Of a stretch of 64,000 nt of DNA, positions 25,501 to 37,650 are shown piece by piece. The notes beneath the pieces are model-generated. The model did no database searches. It worked only from the letters and a program-made list of their open reading frames with translations, and had not been told where the DNA came from. Within the stretch, counting starts at the first letter, position 1, and every line of letters starts with the position of its first letter. This DNA comes from Chamaea fasciata (lineage: Eukaryota; Chordata; Aves; Passeriformes; Sylviidae): NCBI GenBank assembly GCA_029207755.1, contig JARCOQ010000001.1:94057640-94121639 (forward strand). The letters are read 5' to 3'. The translations under genes and the position numbers were made by a program.

Positions 25501-26102
25501 ATAAAAACTCTGATGTAATATACAGTTTTATTTCTATAACCTGGTATCAATATCTTGTATTGTTTCCTTCCCACAGTCTTACTGGAACATATTTCGAAGG
25601 TACACAAAGAAGCCTTTTGCATGTCTACTAAAGTGTGTCCTGAAGATGCTCACCTGAACATCTTTAGGTTTTCCAACCTAATTACTTGTTCTGGAACTCT
25701 AAGTCCAGAGAAAAGAACCTGTAGTTCTACTCTTACATTTTTTCTAGATCTTGATTCTTCTTCCTTTTCCCCTCTCTTACTAATTTCTTCCATTTTTCAG
25801 GCACCATGAAGCTTCTCCTATGGTCACGGGATAATAGCAATGCCCCCATTCTGCATCTCCCCAATGTGTGTGTGCATTTGGGCACAAATTTGCTGAAGTA
25901 CTGTGAGATCTTCTGAGTTACATGGTTAATGCTGTCCCTTCATGGATGCACTGAGAGCTCAGTACATTAATAAACATTTTTCTCAATGATGCCCTTAAAG
26001 CTCTGCCACAAAGTGCATGCATCTCTATTTCCCTGTATCTGACAGTGCATCATTCCCTCCAGAAGGCAGAGTTGTTCTTTTTGAGTCAACATCTTGCAGG
26101 GA
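25501..26102. other. Unique non-coding sequence, no gene seen
   Basis: The open frame at 25555-25809 ends just after a pyrimidine-rich TTTTTCAG acceptor-like site (about 25793-25800), but no exon with a matching donor was found. Nothing else was recognised. Confidence 0.5.
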
Positions 26103-26264
26103 AAAATCAGAGAATTATAAAACAGTTGAAATTAAGAGGGAACTCTAGAATACCTCTAGTCCAATCTCCTGCCCAAAACAGATGAAAATTCAAAGTAAGA
26201 TCAAATTGCTTACAGCCTTGTTCAGTTAAATTTTGAAAAAAATATCAGTGAGGGGAGGAATTTG
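26103..26264 (-). mobile_element. Degraded CR1 3'-end fragment
   Basis: Reverse-oriented CR1 tail. AATCAGAGAATTATAAAACAG corresponds to the complement of the CR1 terminal repeat. It is followed by GGGAACTC...CCTCTAGTCCAATCTCCTGCCC and then AGATCAAATTGCTTACAGCCTTGTTCAG, the standard order in minus-strand CR1 copies. Many substitutions show that it is old. The inner limit near 26264 is approximate. Confidence 0.8.
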
Positions 26265-27113
26265 AAATATATTTGTGACTAGCTTGAGACAAATATAGTA
26301 GAGCAGTACATTAGAAATCTGTCTTTTCTTCCCCTCCCATCCCCACATCCCCCAAAAAGAGAACTTAAGATAAAAACTATTTGTTTTCAGGTGATTATGG
26401 GTTTGGTGCAGTTTTTTATTTTTGGGAGGGAGTGGCGTAGGGGGTGGCATTGTCTGGTATGTGTTGGGCTTTTGCTGTTACAAGCTATCTAAAATTACTC
26501 TTGCTTTCTACTAGGTGCGTCAGCACAGCCATTCTTACACATTTGCTAAGTGCAGAGGTCTGGATTTTGTTTTGCCTTTTGTGTCTTTTTTAGTGGTCAG
26601 TTCAGATTTCTCCACCACATTGCTTAAACTGATGTTGATCTGTTTAAGCAATCATACTGTGAAAGAGCCTGCTCGCCACCATGGTGGCAGGAGTTGCAAC
26701 GACAAAAGGGGCAAGGATCTGAATTGCTTCTGAACTTAGTCTTTTGGGCCACTTTCAACCACAGAGACTCCTTCTCCCAGCCTTGTAAACCCCCCACTTG
26801 ACTCTCTCCTTTACCTCTGCCTCTGAGGGGCCTGCCCACTGGGATTCAGGTCTAGCAGAATCAACCTCTCTGTTCACACCATCATTCTCAACAAAGGGAG
26901 ACAATACTGCTTTTGCAGCTTCCTAACACCTCTGTGGTTTAAACAGTTCAGTGTTGAATAGCTGGGCTCCCTATCCTACCCTGTTCTGGAGCACTGGTGT
27001 AGTCAAAGCAGCAGCTTTGACTGGGGAGGAAAGCCTTGAGGGAAAGTGTCAGGAAGAAAAGCTCTGATTTTACCCCCTCCTTTAATATCTGCCCACTGAC
27101 TGGTATTTTCCAC

Positions 27114-27115
<2 letters not shown>
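26265..27115. other. Unique non-coding sequence, no gene seen
   Basis: A locally GC-richer patch (26.6-27.0 kb) supports overlapping short frames on both strands, none with a domain. No RNA gene or mobile element was recognised. Confidence 0.5.

Positions 27116-27145
<30 letters not shown>
27116..27145. repeat. A30 homopolymer
   Basis: Thirty consecutive A, followed by CCACAAAACCAACTG. The 5' flank shows no gene-like sequence, so a processed-retrocopy origin is not supported. Confidence 0.95.
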
Positions 27146-27147
<2 letters not shown>

Positions 27148-29575
27148 ACAAAACCAACTGAACTCTCAAATCTGTTTCAGCAAGCAAAGCCCAGAGGGGT
27201 TCAAAGCAGCAAAGAATGATTCTTTGCTGTCTGCAAAGCATTATTTGTTCCAAAATACTTTTGTTATGCATAGATACTTGCAGTTTCTGCCTTCCCAGGC
27301 ACACTCTGAGGTATTCAATCAAGTGATTTGCTACTGTATTAATTTTTTTTAGGTGTGATTACCATGTGTTACTGGAAATTTATTACATGAAAATACAGAG
27401 GCAGGTTAGCTTTTGTGTGCTCCTAAGTGGTACCTGTAGCTCCCTGAGTTATAGATGAACCAGTTTGAATCCAAGTTGATGGCTGAAGCTCATGCTCCTT
27501 TAGTTTCTATGGCAGGAGTGCTTTAAGCCAGCAGCAGTAAGGCACAGAGATGTCAACACCTCCTGCAGCAGCAGGCCTGGGGGCAGGCACAGCCTATGGG
27601 CAGCAAGATGGCACAGCCTAACACATTAGAGAGGTTGGTGTAGTGGAGCTCTGTTCACCAGAGCCACACAACAGGACCATCCACTTTTCTCCGTAAAGAC
27701 AAAGAATAGCAGCAGCATAAAACTTAGGAAAATCCTTTTCTTTATTTAGGTCAGGCTACTAGAGATTTTGTCTTCATACTATATGTCCTGTTCTGTGCAG
27801 AATAAAATTTCAAAATCTTTAAGAATAAACACTGATGATTTAAAATGCCTTCTTTTCAAACAAAAAGCCCACTTTGTAAATATCCCAGAGCAGGACAAGA
27901 GCTGAATGAATCAGCTTGCTGAACCACATTTTAATCCTCTCTGGAATGTCACTAGGCTTTCCCAGCTGATGTTTGCTCTAAACATTTGCACCAGGTTGTC
28001 ACCTGTTATGCCAGTGTAATTCTAAAGTAAACTACAGCGATGTTACTACAGTTTTGTCTGAGTGAAAGCAGCATCCTGCTATTTGATGGCAAGATATGAA
28101 GGGCACATGAACTGTAACACCCTTTGCCTATAGTAATTGCTAAAATCGAGGCAGGATAGCTAAACTGATTAGAGAAGGAGCCTAAAAATACTTTTTGCAG
28201 TGTTTCTACAAGAGTCAGCTGCCCAGGTTTTACACTGCCTGTGGAAGGTGTAGGGAGGGAGGGAGCTCGCCTTGCCATCCGTGCAGAGGGAGCCAGCAGC
28301 AACACGATGGAAGCAGTTACCTGGAACTAAAGGGGGATTCACAGAAATAAATATGCCAGGGGGCTTGGAAGGCTGAATTGGTTGCCATCTGAAGAGATGG
28401 CTTCACGGCCTGTTTACACACATTGTTGAATCCAGAGCATTGATTCTATGTTTGATGTGAAAAGAAATTAAAGCCCTGGTCTCATTAGATAACCGGTTAT
28501 GGTTAAAGATCACAGGGAGACTCTCTCTTCCTTTGTATGTCACTGAATGGGTCTCAGCAGGCAGCTCCTTGTGCACAATTGATTTCAAGCAGAGTTTTGT
28601 CTGAAAGATGCTTCTAGATTATGGCAAGAAAGCATTCTATAATCCTTCTGCCAATGTAGTTATGTTTAACAGACATTCAACTCTTATCACTGATTGATAA
28701 CACTTAACTCAAAACATATTTAAGCTTTAGGAATGTCAATATTTTGCCGCCAAGTGAAGGTGACCCTTGCTCTTCTTGTTTGCTAAGTGTGCGCAGTGGT
28801 TTGCTGGTAAATTTGTAAGGGTGGTTATGTGGGCAGGCTGTTATGGATTTGCTATCTTAGCCTGAAGTGTTTGCTGCTGATTATGTGATTAAATCAATAA
28901 TAATTTCTGTTTGGATCCTGTGCTTCTGGATTCATCTTCTTTTCCATGTTGTGGAGTAGAACAATGGGCTCTTGCACTTGAGCCTGGAGTGCTTTGTTGT
29001 TAAAGAAATGCCAAAGGTACGGCAGGTGGCTTCCAAATCTCTTTAGAAAGCAAAATATTATAACAGCTCTACAGGTAAATAAACCAGTGAGGCCTTTGTG
29101 GCAAAGGAGGTGAACATGACAGGTGCAGAATAGGGGGCTCCTTTTAATCAATGCTACTGTTTATTCTGGCTTACCTGAAGTAGTGCATATCCTGCCAAAC
29201 TGCCTTCATTCCGTATTAAACAGATATTCTTTTATTCTGGTACAGAGTGAATTTACATTTAAACAGGCACAGCACTCGCATTCACAGCATATGGTCATTC
29301 TAGCCACCCCAGCGGTTTTACATTACAACACAGGAGGTCTGTGTGATGCACTTCACAGGACAAAGAGGATTTCCTCTCTCTTTATTTTTCTCCCTCTCTC
29401 TCTTTTTCCTTCCCCCTTGCCCTCCTTTCTTTGCCCCTTATACACACAGAGGCACAGAAACCACCACCAAGCAAAGTATATTAGGAATTCCACAGCATTC
29501 TGCATGTAGTGTGAGCAATAGATCTGCATCAGGGAAAAGCAGCCTGTTTTCCTTCAGTTGCTCTAGGCTCAGAGT
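27146..29575. other. Unique non-coding sequence, no gene seen
   Basis: Mixed composition with a GC-richer patch at 27.48-27.67 kb. The 28380-28600 segment, with GATAACCGGTTATGGTTAAAG and CACAATTGATTTCAAGC, has an enhancer-like texture but is unproven. Frames such as 29123-29509 arise from CT-rich tracts. No gene is supported. Confidence 0.5.
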
Positions 29576-29593
29576 GGGGGGGGGGGGGGGGGG
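29576..29593. repeat. G18 homopolymer
   Basis: Eighteen consecutive G, followed within 20 bases by a T-run (about 29611-29620). Such a run can form a G-quadruplex and is prone to sequencing-length error. Confidence 0.9.
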
Positions 29594-31159
29594 TGTCATA
29601 TTTTCTCTCTTTTTTTTTTTCTGTAGCTTTTCTCCAGCAAAGGAAACCATCACACTTACTTACAATAATTCATGCATAGTGTGAACCACATTGGATGAAT
29701 CTTCAACACTTGGAGGGGGGATCCTCCTTTAATCCTTCTTTCCAAACTCCTTAGTGGCTAAAGGGGCTTTACCTTGCAAGCAACTTTTGTGCTGCTCAAG
29801 CTCTCAGCAGGAAAATCTGGGACAATTCAATGTCCCAGCGGAAATCACTAGGACACCAACAGATCTTTTAAAATCAGAACATCTGGTCAGTCACCTTATC
29901 CCATTTGGGTAAACAGAACTTTCTTAATCAGGCTGTGTTAGAAAACTGATTGAAACTGAAGGTAGTTTAATGGTTATAGGATAGCACTTGGCTAATGTTT
30001 TAACACTGGTAGCGTAGCATACTGTGATGGACAACAACTGGGCTAATCAGTTTTTTAAACAACAAATTGCTTGTAGCAATGTTAAATATCACTTTTTAAA
30101 AATGACACAGCAACCTAGGGAACATGTTCTTCTCTGCTTATAAAAGAGGAGTTTCCTAAGGTGATCATTCATCTATTAACAGCAAAAGGTACTGCTCATT
30201 CAATACATTTAATTAACACTGGAACTGAGGCTGGAAAAATTCATTTTCACTCATCTTAAAACTGTTGCAGAATTTCTACCAAGCTCTCATGTTAGCGCCA
30301 CATGGATGGCACTCTCATAGCGCAGGTAAAAGGAGCAAGGAATGAAGGAGAGATGAAAACCTAAGGGTAAAAAAAATATTTATTTTTATTAAGATTGGAG
30401 AAAATGAAATATCCTAGGCTTTTGAGGAAGAAGAAAATCTTTCTTCAGACTCATCAGATATCATGATGAAATTCACAATAGTAATATGTAAATATAAAAA
30501 AACTGCAGGCTAAAGGTTTGAATATGTGTGTAAAAAAATCAGTACTGTAAAAGTGGAAGACTGAAAGACAGCAAAAGGAGATTCTATATTGACATACACG
30601 TTTTATAGATCCCAACAGCATAGCTCCCTTCTCTCCATTTCTAAGTGTATTAAAAACCCCTGATTCCATATGAGGGATGCTTTTTAAAAACAGTTTTTGG
30701 CAGGCAGTCCTGCACTATAAACCTCCACACTAAGGCTTATCCCCAATACAGAGAACTGTCCCTGTTTTGGGATGCACTTAGGCATCTGAGCAGGATGTGT
30801 CCTGCAGCAGTCATCTGTGACCTTTGTTGATGAAGAGGTACTTCAAGTGTACCTGGTGTGCAGGGTTAGGTTTGCAGCTGGGAAGGAGGGTGATGGAGGC
30901 TCCCACTACCAACCCACTTCGTGGGTTTCTGTCAAATTATTTGCTACTCAGTGAAAAGGAAAGGTGGGTTACTGCAGGAAGAGATATTATTCATAATTTT
31001 AAGATACTTTTTTGTGAAAATAGTAAAACCATCTAAGCCTGGGGCAGATAGAGGGAAAATCATGGTCCCACACTCTCGGTTAGATCAATGTTTACAGCAG
31101 GGGAAAGAAAGTAAGAAACAAAGTAAAACAAAGAAAGATATGCTTATCTTGGTTCTCCT
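29594..31159. other. Unique non-coding sequence, no gene seen
   Basis: AT-rich, with only short frames on both strands and no known element. A GC-richer segment at 30.72-30.93 kb has no coding signal. Confidence 0.5.
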
Positions 31160-31245
31160 CATTGTAAATCAGGACCAACTCCACTCAAGTCAGAGGATTT
31201 ACACCAATGCATGATCAAAACTGATCCTACTGAAGTCACAGTTGC
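31160..31245. repeat. Old dispersed repeat, copy 1
   Basis: Contains AACTCCACTCAAGTCAGAGGATTTACACCAATGC. Its inner pieces match, in opposite orientation, the segment at 61650-61700 (AATTCCACTGAAGTCAGATTTACACCAGTAT when that one is read on the minus strand). Near-palindromic CCACTGAAGTCA / TTTACACC sequence of this kind recurs in amniote genomes and marks a very old interspersed repeat. I cannot name the family with certainty. Confidence 0.5.
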
Positions 31246-32526
31246 ACAAATATTTTCAGAGAACCTTATTCACAAATTTTAGGGATACTGACACTAATTG
31301 CTGGCCTTGAAAAGAAGTGATCATGACTTGGTATTTTCTTACTGCTCCAGGTGTGATGTTTTTCAATGGCTTTGTTGTTCAAAAAAGATAACAGTGAGAA
31401 TGTTCAGTTGAAGGTTTCAAGGGAAAATTCACAGACAAAATGGGCAGAATATGGCCCCAGTGATGAAATCAGCTGTATTATACTAATATATTATACTAAT
31501 ATATTGTACTAATTCGTTGCTAGTACTGAGCTCTTGCGGAAATGTGGAATATGAAAAACAAGCTACCAAAAAGGAACTGAGAGGAGGGAAACACCAGATG
31601 TACACTAAATAAACAGGATCCTTAAGTGAACAGCCACTCTGTGTTAAAGGGACGCTGTCCTTTTCCTGGTGATGTGTTGGTGGTTGATGTCTGCCTATGT
31701 GAAACCCTCACATCCCCAGAGAAGAAAATGGTTAGAAGACACACAGAATCCTCCTGTCCTCACTTGTTGGCCAATAAATCTCATCACGCTAATTATTTTA
31801 ATTCTTCCATGTAAGTGCAAGGTGTGCTGCGCAGAGGAGGATGTTGCAACAGAGGAGGTTGTATTTGATCCATCTTTGTGTGCCCCATGCTGTGTTTTCC
31901 TCTCATATTCATTAGTTCTTTGGCAGCAATCAGCAGAAAAGAGTGACAGGAACTAAGAGAATTCAAATCCTCCTAAATCCACTGATATTTTTGATCCTTA
32001 AACACTCATTTTATAGCTTCTAAGGGGACACCCACAACTTCCCACTGTGAATCACCATGATGGAAACAGCATTCCCTATTCTCTGTCTACATTTTACATC
32101 AAACTCTTGAAAGTGCTGCTGGACTGATGTGCAGAAATGTCCTTTCACTAATACAATGAGTCAGATAAAAGAGTTTTGGAATTTGCTTATTGATGGCCAA
32201 ATGATTTAATACATGGGAATTACTTTAATACAGGAATTATTCTTGCAGTTACATTCAAATTCCATGGATTTTCTTTTTGCAGTTGTCATCTCCATCCACT
32301 CTCATGGTTTGGTGTTTTTTTCAAGACAAAATCATTCACCATCTCTAAATAAACCTTGTATCCCTGAAGAGTGGATCACCAACACCTTTGCTGATTTGGA
32401 GGCTTTGTGTCAGCCAGTTCCAAGCTTCTGTGGCAGCTCTGGGTGGTTCAGCAGGCTTCCCACAGGAGACTCACATTCCCAGGGAAGTAGAAAGAAGGCT
32501 AAATTTGGCTGTCCAGCAGCCCCTTC
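31246..32526. other. Unique non-coding sequence, no gene seen
   Basis: Holds the 13-bp tandem repeat at 31477-31515. The 140-codon frame at 32213-32635 runs into the T21 tract (giving poly-Phe) and is not gene-like. Nothing else was recognised. Confidence 0.5.
31477..31515. repeat. Three-copy 13-bp tandem repeat
   Basis: ATTATACTAATAT occurs twice without change (31477-31489, 31490-31502). A third, diverged copy ATTGTACTAATTC follows at 31503-31515. Confidence 0.9.
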
Positions 32527-32547
32527 TTTTTTTTTTTTTTTTTTTTT
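32527..32547. repeat. T21 homopolymer
   Basis: Twenty-one consecutive T in otherwise mixed sequence. No element boundary is apparent on either side. Confidence 0.95.
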
Positions 32548-35500
32548 CTGTATGAGAATTTGCATAGTCACTTGGGATGCAGACAGGCAGGGCCTGTGCC
32601 TTTGTTATCATCTGAGCATTACCTCCTCCAACTGATTCTGAGGGCAAAAAGCATCAACAAAGGGTTCTGCTTCATCTTTCATCACATTTAGGCAGGGTCA
32701 TAGTATATATCACTACACAGATACATGTGCAGACGTTTGCACACCCCTGTGTGTTTTCACACACTTTTCACATTTCACACATGCTTAAGAAGATTTTGCC
32801 CTGCATTTTCGTTTGGTCAGATACAGGCTCACCACTCTATATAATTCCACCCCACACCCCCCTTTTGCTTTTTGTTGATGTTATACTCATTTTACTCTGA
32901 GCAAGCTAGTTTGTTCCTGTCCTCTGAGGAAGTTCAAGGTATAATGAGCAAAGCATCCGGATTAATTAAGCAACCTGGTGCAATTTCCCCTCCCCCACCC
33001 CCACTCCTCCTCCCATGGACTAGATTGGATCTAATCCAAACCAAAGCAGCCCTCAAAGTCAGTCTTCAGCCAACAGACAGTCCATTCTGCTGACATCCAA
33101 TGAATGGTTTTACTATATAAATGATAAGAAATACCCTTGCTAAGACAAGAAGCCCTTTAAAGACATTTCTGTCACCTTCTCAAATGTTTGCAGTGACTCC
33201 AGGCTCTTTCCAAATACTGAACAACATTTGCAAACTTTTCTGTTGTCAAGCATCCCAGTGAAATGTGATGCTTCAGAGCATATGAACTGGATGCCCACAG
33301 CAAGTGACTCTTCTGAATGCCTCGGCACCACACACACAGCAGCCTAGACAAACTCTTTCCTTTTTATTTATAGTAACTTAAACTTGGGCTTGGGCAGCAC
33401 CAGGTATGTCAAATTACCTTGCTCATGAATCTTCAGGAAATTATTGCTCCCTCTACATAGTGCCATGTCCTTTAAAATGAGCAAGGGGGAGGGCATTGTG
33501 TTCCCAATTGGGGAACTGCTGTTTTAAAGCATGTAACTGATACTGATTTATGCTCTAGATAGAATTTATAGCAAGATGGAAAAGTTTATGTTTTCATTGA
33601 AAATTTACTTCCATCATTTTCTTTAACCATCTATCTTTATGCAATCTCAGCAACTATCCCAGTCAACTAAGTGAGTCATTGGGCTCTAAATGAAGGGACT
33701 GCTGTGGGTTCTTTGTGCGTCTCCCTTTTGGAAGATTGCTGCTATTTACTCCAGAGAGGTCATTTAAAATAGGGATCACAAATATATTTCTATGCCATGC
33801 ATGTTTTGTGCATAATTTAGATATCTGTATTAGTGTATTTTTCTCACAGGTTTCCTGCTTCTTACACAAGCCACTTTATATTGTCTTCTATAGACAGTAG
33901 AAGTGATATGCAGCCAACTCAAACAGATAAAGTATTAATGCTTTGGTCACCTGAGGTTACTAACTTTACTGATGTGACAGGATAGTTCTGGGTTAAGTGA
34001 GTATGTCCTGGACACAGGAGGCCAGATAATGCATAATGTTCTTGTTTTGCATAGTGGAACCATATCCTTTTATGTCATGGGGAGGCAGAAAAGCCCTAAA
34101 GATAAGTTTGAACAGAGGAAAGCATAAGATTTATTTATTGCTATTTTCTAAAACAAGAGTCTGCAGAATTAAGGGACCTAGGGATCCATTCTCCAGTTAA
34201 AATCATTAGAATCTTCAATAAGCATCTGCTATTCGGCACTCTATCTGTGCCTCCTACACAGCAGTGACTCTCTGGTCAGAAGATTCTTGCACATACTTTT
34301 GAGGCTATTGATTGGTAAGAGAACCATATAATCCTATATCTTCCCACTTTATCTCAAGTGACAGATAGAGGGAGGGAGGATGCTAAAAGTCTCCAGCAGT
34401 GGGGACTGCCTAAGGATGAAATGGCAAAATGACCCATTCTCATCACTGTCTGCAAAAACAACTGAGCTGAATGCTGGACTTAGCTCCTCAGACTCATCTG
34501 TGTCCTGTGACAAACTAGTTTGAGAGGAGTAGGCAGCAAATGAACATCTTTCGGCAAAATGCCATTGCCTGGAAATTCTAACGGGAGGAGGAATATTTTA
34601 CAGCTATAACTATAACACTAAGGTTGATGAAGTGTAAAATTTCAGTGGCCCAGAGCATGCTGGCTTCCTCTGAATAAATATTTTAAAAATACACCTTTCT
34701 CCATACTAAAACACTTTAACAGGTGTTGAGTTTTACACAGGCGCAGTAGTAGAAAGCTCAGCAACTGCATTTTGCCAGATGGGGAGCTGCACGTGACTGT
34801 AGCTAAAGAGCATGTCTGGCAGAACTGAGGGTTTTAGAGATGCAATCTTCTCTTGGTTTCCACATTGATATTCCATGGACAGTGGAGAAAGCTGCATTTT
34901 ACAAAAGGGATGTACAGGACAGATTGCAACACAAGTGATACTTGTAGTGCTTGTTGCTCCTCCGCAGTTTAGTGGGAGCTCAGGGCACTGCAGGATTTGC
35001 TGGACTACATGGTCAATAATTACACATTCCAGAGTTCAGGGTATTCTCCTTGAAAATGTTTACCACTAGTACTTTAAAATATCCTGCAGAATAAGGAATT
35101 ACTAGATGCCAAATGTAGAAGTTCTTATAAATTTAGAGATAGGAATAACTTTTCCTTAATCACCATCCAGTGTAGACCAGCTTGAGTGAGCATTTGTTTC
35201 CCTTATGGTTCTCTTCTTTAATTCTCATATCTGCACAAGGTCTCCAACAGTGACACCCTGCAATGAAGAAGCACCCAGGAGATGCAAAGGTGAGCTCAGA
35301 GAGATGCATAAAGAGGTAATGGATTTGAAGGCCTCTTAGTCATTCTGACCAACATGGAACTGAACTCAGCATCTTGAGGTTAAAGGTTGGATTCTAAAAG
35401 CTGTTGTTTTTATTTTGCCACTGCATTCCGGTACCACAGATGTAAGCCACAGCACAGATGTCACACTCTTCTCTCATTCCCTTTTGTAGAATGGTTCCTG

Positions 35501-36399
35501 ATTTTAAAGGTTTTACCTCAGACTGCAATTAAATGAAGGAAGCTTCATTGTACTCTGAGTTCTCTGATAGAACATTTAAATGATTGGTACTTGCAAGATC
35601 ACAAAGTCAGGGTTTTCATGTGAGGCCCCATTAGTTCTTCCGTAGTTGAGATCCACCAAGCAGCACCTCACCAGCCACAATCTTTTTGTCACTGACACTT
35701 GTTATTTGCAGCTTTCTGTACTTTTTAATATAAGACATTTTTTAACAGCTCCATACTGTAGCATCATTCTCTTAAGCTTCAATAAATGCTAGATAATACT
35801 TCTGAAATCCTAAGGTATTTTATTTCTCATCAGAACTTTTCTGAATATCAAAACAGCCTCTGCAAAAATATTTGTAAATAAGTGATGAAACAAATGGAAA
35901 GAAGGAAATTTTTTTTGTGAAAAATCAGTCTTTGTTTTGTGCTGCAGTTTATTCTGTTCAAAATCAATACAGCTAGCTCTGCAACAGCTAACTAACAACC
36001 TAGAATTAGTGCAATCAAATGGTTAAAAGTTAATTGAAACCAATGTGTGTTGAGATCATAGTGTGTTTTGTTTAGGGTTTTTTTTCCCCAAGCAAAGTGC
36101 TATGTGTTATTCAGTCACAGAGCATAAAACAGGTCAAAGTCAGCAAGTCGCATGGAGAACAGGATTAATGCACTCTGGTGCTAGTGGGCTAACACACTGC
36201 AGCAGCTCACCGGTGGCTAAATATTTAAATTGTATGTATGTCAGTGTGCAGAACAACTTGAGTGCAACCTGCTCTCTCCTTCCTATAGTCCGGCTGTGAA
36301 TCCTGAATAACATTCAAGTTCAGAGCAGCCACCCCCTCTGACTATCACAGAGCTAACTGGCCTATTGTGGTGCTGCTGCCATTTTTCCCCTTCAGTTTT
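32548..36399. other. Unique non-coding sequence, no gene seen
   Basis: About 3.9 kb without a recognisable repeat, RNA or exon. Open frames are at most 78 codons. The sequence at 32.84-33.01 kb is C-rich on the plus strand (runs of CCCC) but has no CpG-island character. Confidence 0.5.
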
Positions 36400-37060
36400 T
36401 CTCCCAGCATACTGGGGGTATTTTCAATTAAGAAGAATTCAATTTTGAATCACAGTTTTGCAAAGGGTTCAATGCTAATGAGTAAACATAGGAGGACTCG
36501 GTAATAATAATTCATAAGCAGCAGGGAGAAAAGTGCGTGCTTTGTTGTTGGACTGGTTGGAGCCAGTTCATTTTATAGAATTTCATGCCAGCTACACTCC
36601 ATAAATTTTTCACAATGATCATAAAATACCTTTTTATTTTATTTTTTTCCTCTTGTTGCTCTCCAGAGTTTATTCATTACACATGAAGCATATCTGTGCT
36701 GTGAAATCCGTTACTAAATACCTCAGGACCTGTCATGCCACTGTAATTTAAATTGAATGTAACAATAATCCAGCCTGATTGCCCAGCTCACTAGTTAATG
36801 TGAGGATATTTGACTCTGTTAATCACCACAATAGCCAGGTCACATTTCCACCATTGCATAAGTAAACAGATTAACCGGCATGCAGTGCAGCCCTAACAAA
36901 CGTCTCGCCAGTGACATTTGCAGCACAGCAAGCTGCAGCCTCACCTCCAGAACAAGAAATTGGCTCTGGCACTGCAAACCGCAATTTTAATCATATACAT
37001 GAAAACCCAAAACTTTTTAAAAGGGGCTTAGGAAAAATACACGTGCATTAGAGAATTAGC
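36400..37060. promoter_or_regulatory. Candidate conserved non-coding element (enhancer-like)
   Basis: About 660 bp of repeat-free, unusually word-rich sequence. It has an octamer-like ATGCTAATGAG near 36474, GGTAATAATAATTCATAAG near 36500, TTTGTTGTTGG (SOX-like) near 36541, CACAATGATCATAAAA near 36611, GTAATTTAAATTGAATGTAACAATAATCC near 36743, GTTAATCACC near 36818, and TAAACAGATTAACCGGCATGC near 36863. This clustering is the best enhancer-like texture of the window. Conservation and activity are inferred only. Confidence 0.35.
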
Positions 37061-37439
37061 CATTCTGAGCATGGCACCTGAGGCAGGCAGGTTATTCAGC
37101 ACATGCATATTCACACACAGAGCTTGCTCTTTCTCACACTAAAGCTTTACTGCCCATCTCAGAAATAGCTCAAGCTACAAAGAGATTTAGGTGGATTGAT
37201 TTTACATTATGTGAGGTCTGCTTCTCACTGTGCAATTTATGATAATCAGATTTACTGTGTTTTGCTCTTTAGCTTGATCATACACTGAGCCTAACTGTGA
37301 CCAACTTCTAAACTCCTGTGTTAGCTATCTCTTAGGTCACAACTTTTGAATTTCCATGTTGGAATAGGTAAAAAGATAACAGTAAGTGCTGTAGCAAGAT
37401 TTTTTTTTCTTCTTTGTTTAGTATATGTTATAAAAAAAA
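37061..37439. other. Unique non-coding sequence, no gene seen
   Basis: Continues the word-rich texture of the upstream block to about 37280, then becomes ordinary AT-rich DNA leading into the purine tract. No gene is visible. Confidence 0.5.
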
Positions 37440-37650
37440 GGGGGAGAAAAAAAGAAAGGAAGGAAAGGAAGGAAAGGAAGGAAGGAAGGAAGGAAGGAAG
37501 GAAGGAAGGAAGGAAGGAAGGAAGGAAGGAAGGAAGGAAGGAAGGAAGGAAGGAAGGAAGGAAGGAAGGAAGGAAGGAAGGAAGGAAGGAAGGAAGGAAG
37601 GAAGGAAGGAAGGAAGGAAGGAAGGAAGGAAGGAAGGAAGGAAAGAAAAG
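37440..37650. repeat. Long GGAA microsatellite
   Basis: About 210 bases almost entirely purine on the plus strand. The pure part, 37476-37643, is exactly 42 uninterrupted GGAA units. It is preceded by variant GAAAGGAAGG units and followed by GAAAGAAAAG. The long open frames here (Lys-Glu-Gly-Arg repeats) are a by-product of the repeat. Such tracts are length-variable and can form triplex DNA, and GGAA is the core that ETS-family factors bind. Confidence 0.98.

Noticed and set aside
27116..27145. A30 as tail of a processed retrocopy
   Set aside because: The upstream sequence has no gene-like or repeat-like body and no flanking target duplication was seen.
32213..32635. 140-codon plus-strand frame
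   Set aside because: Crosses the T21 tract, giving poly-Phe, and has no recognisable family.
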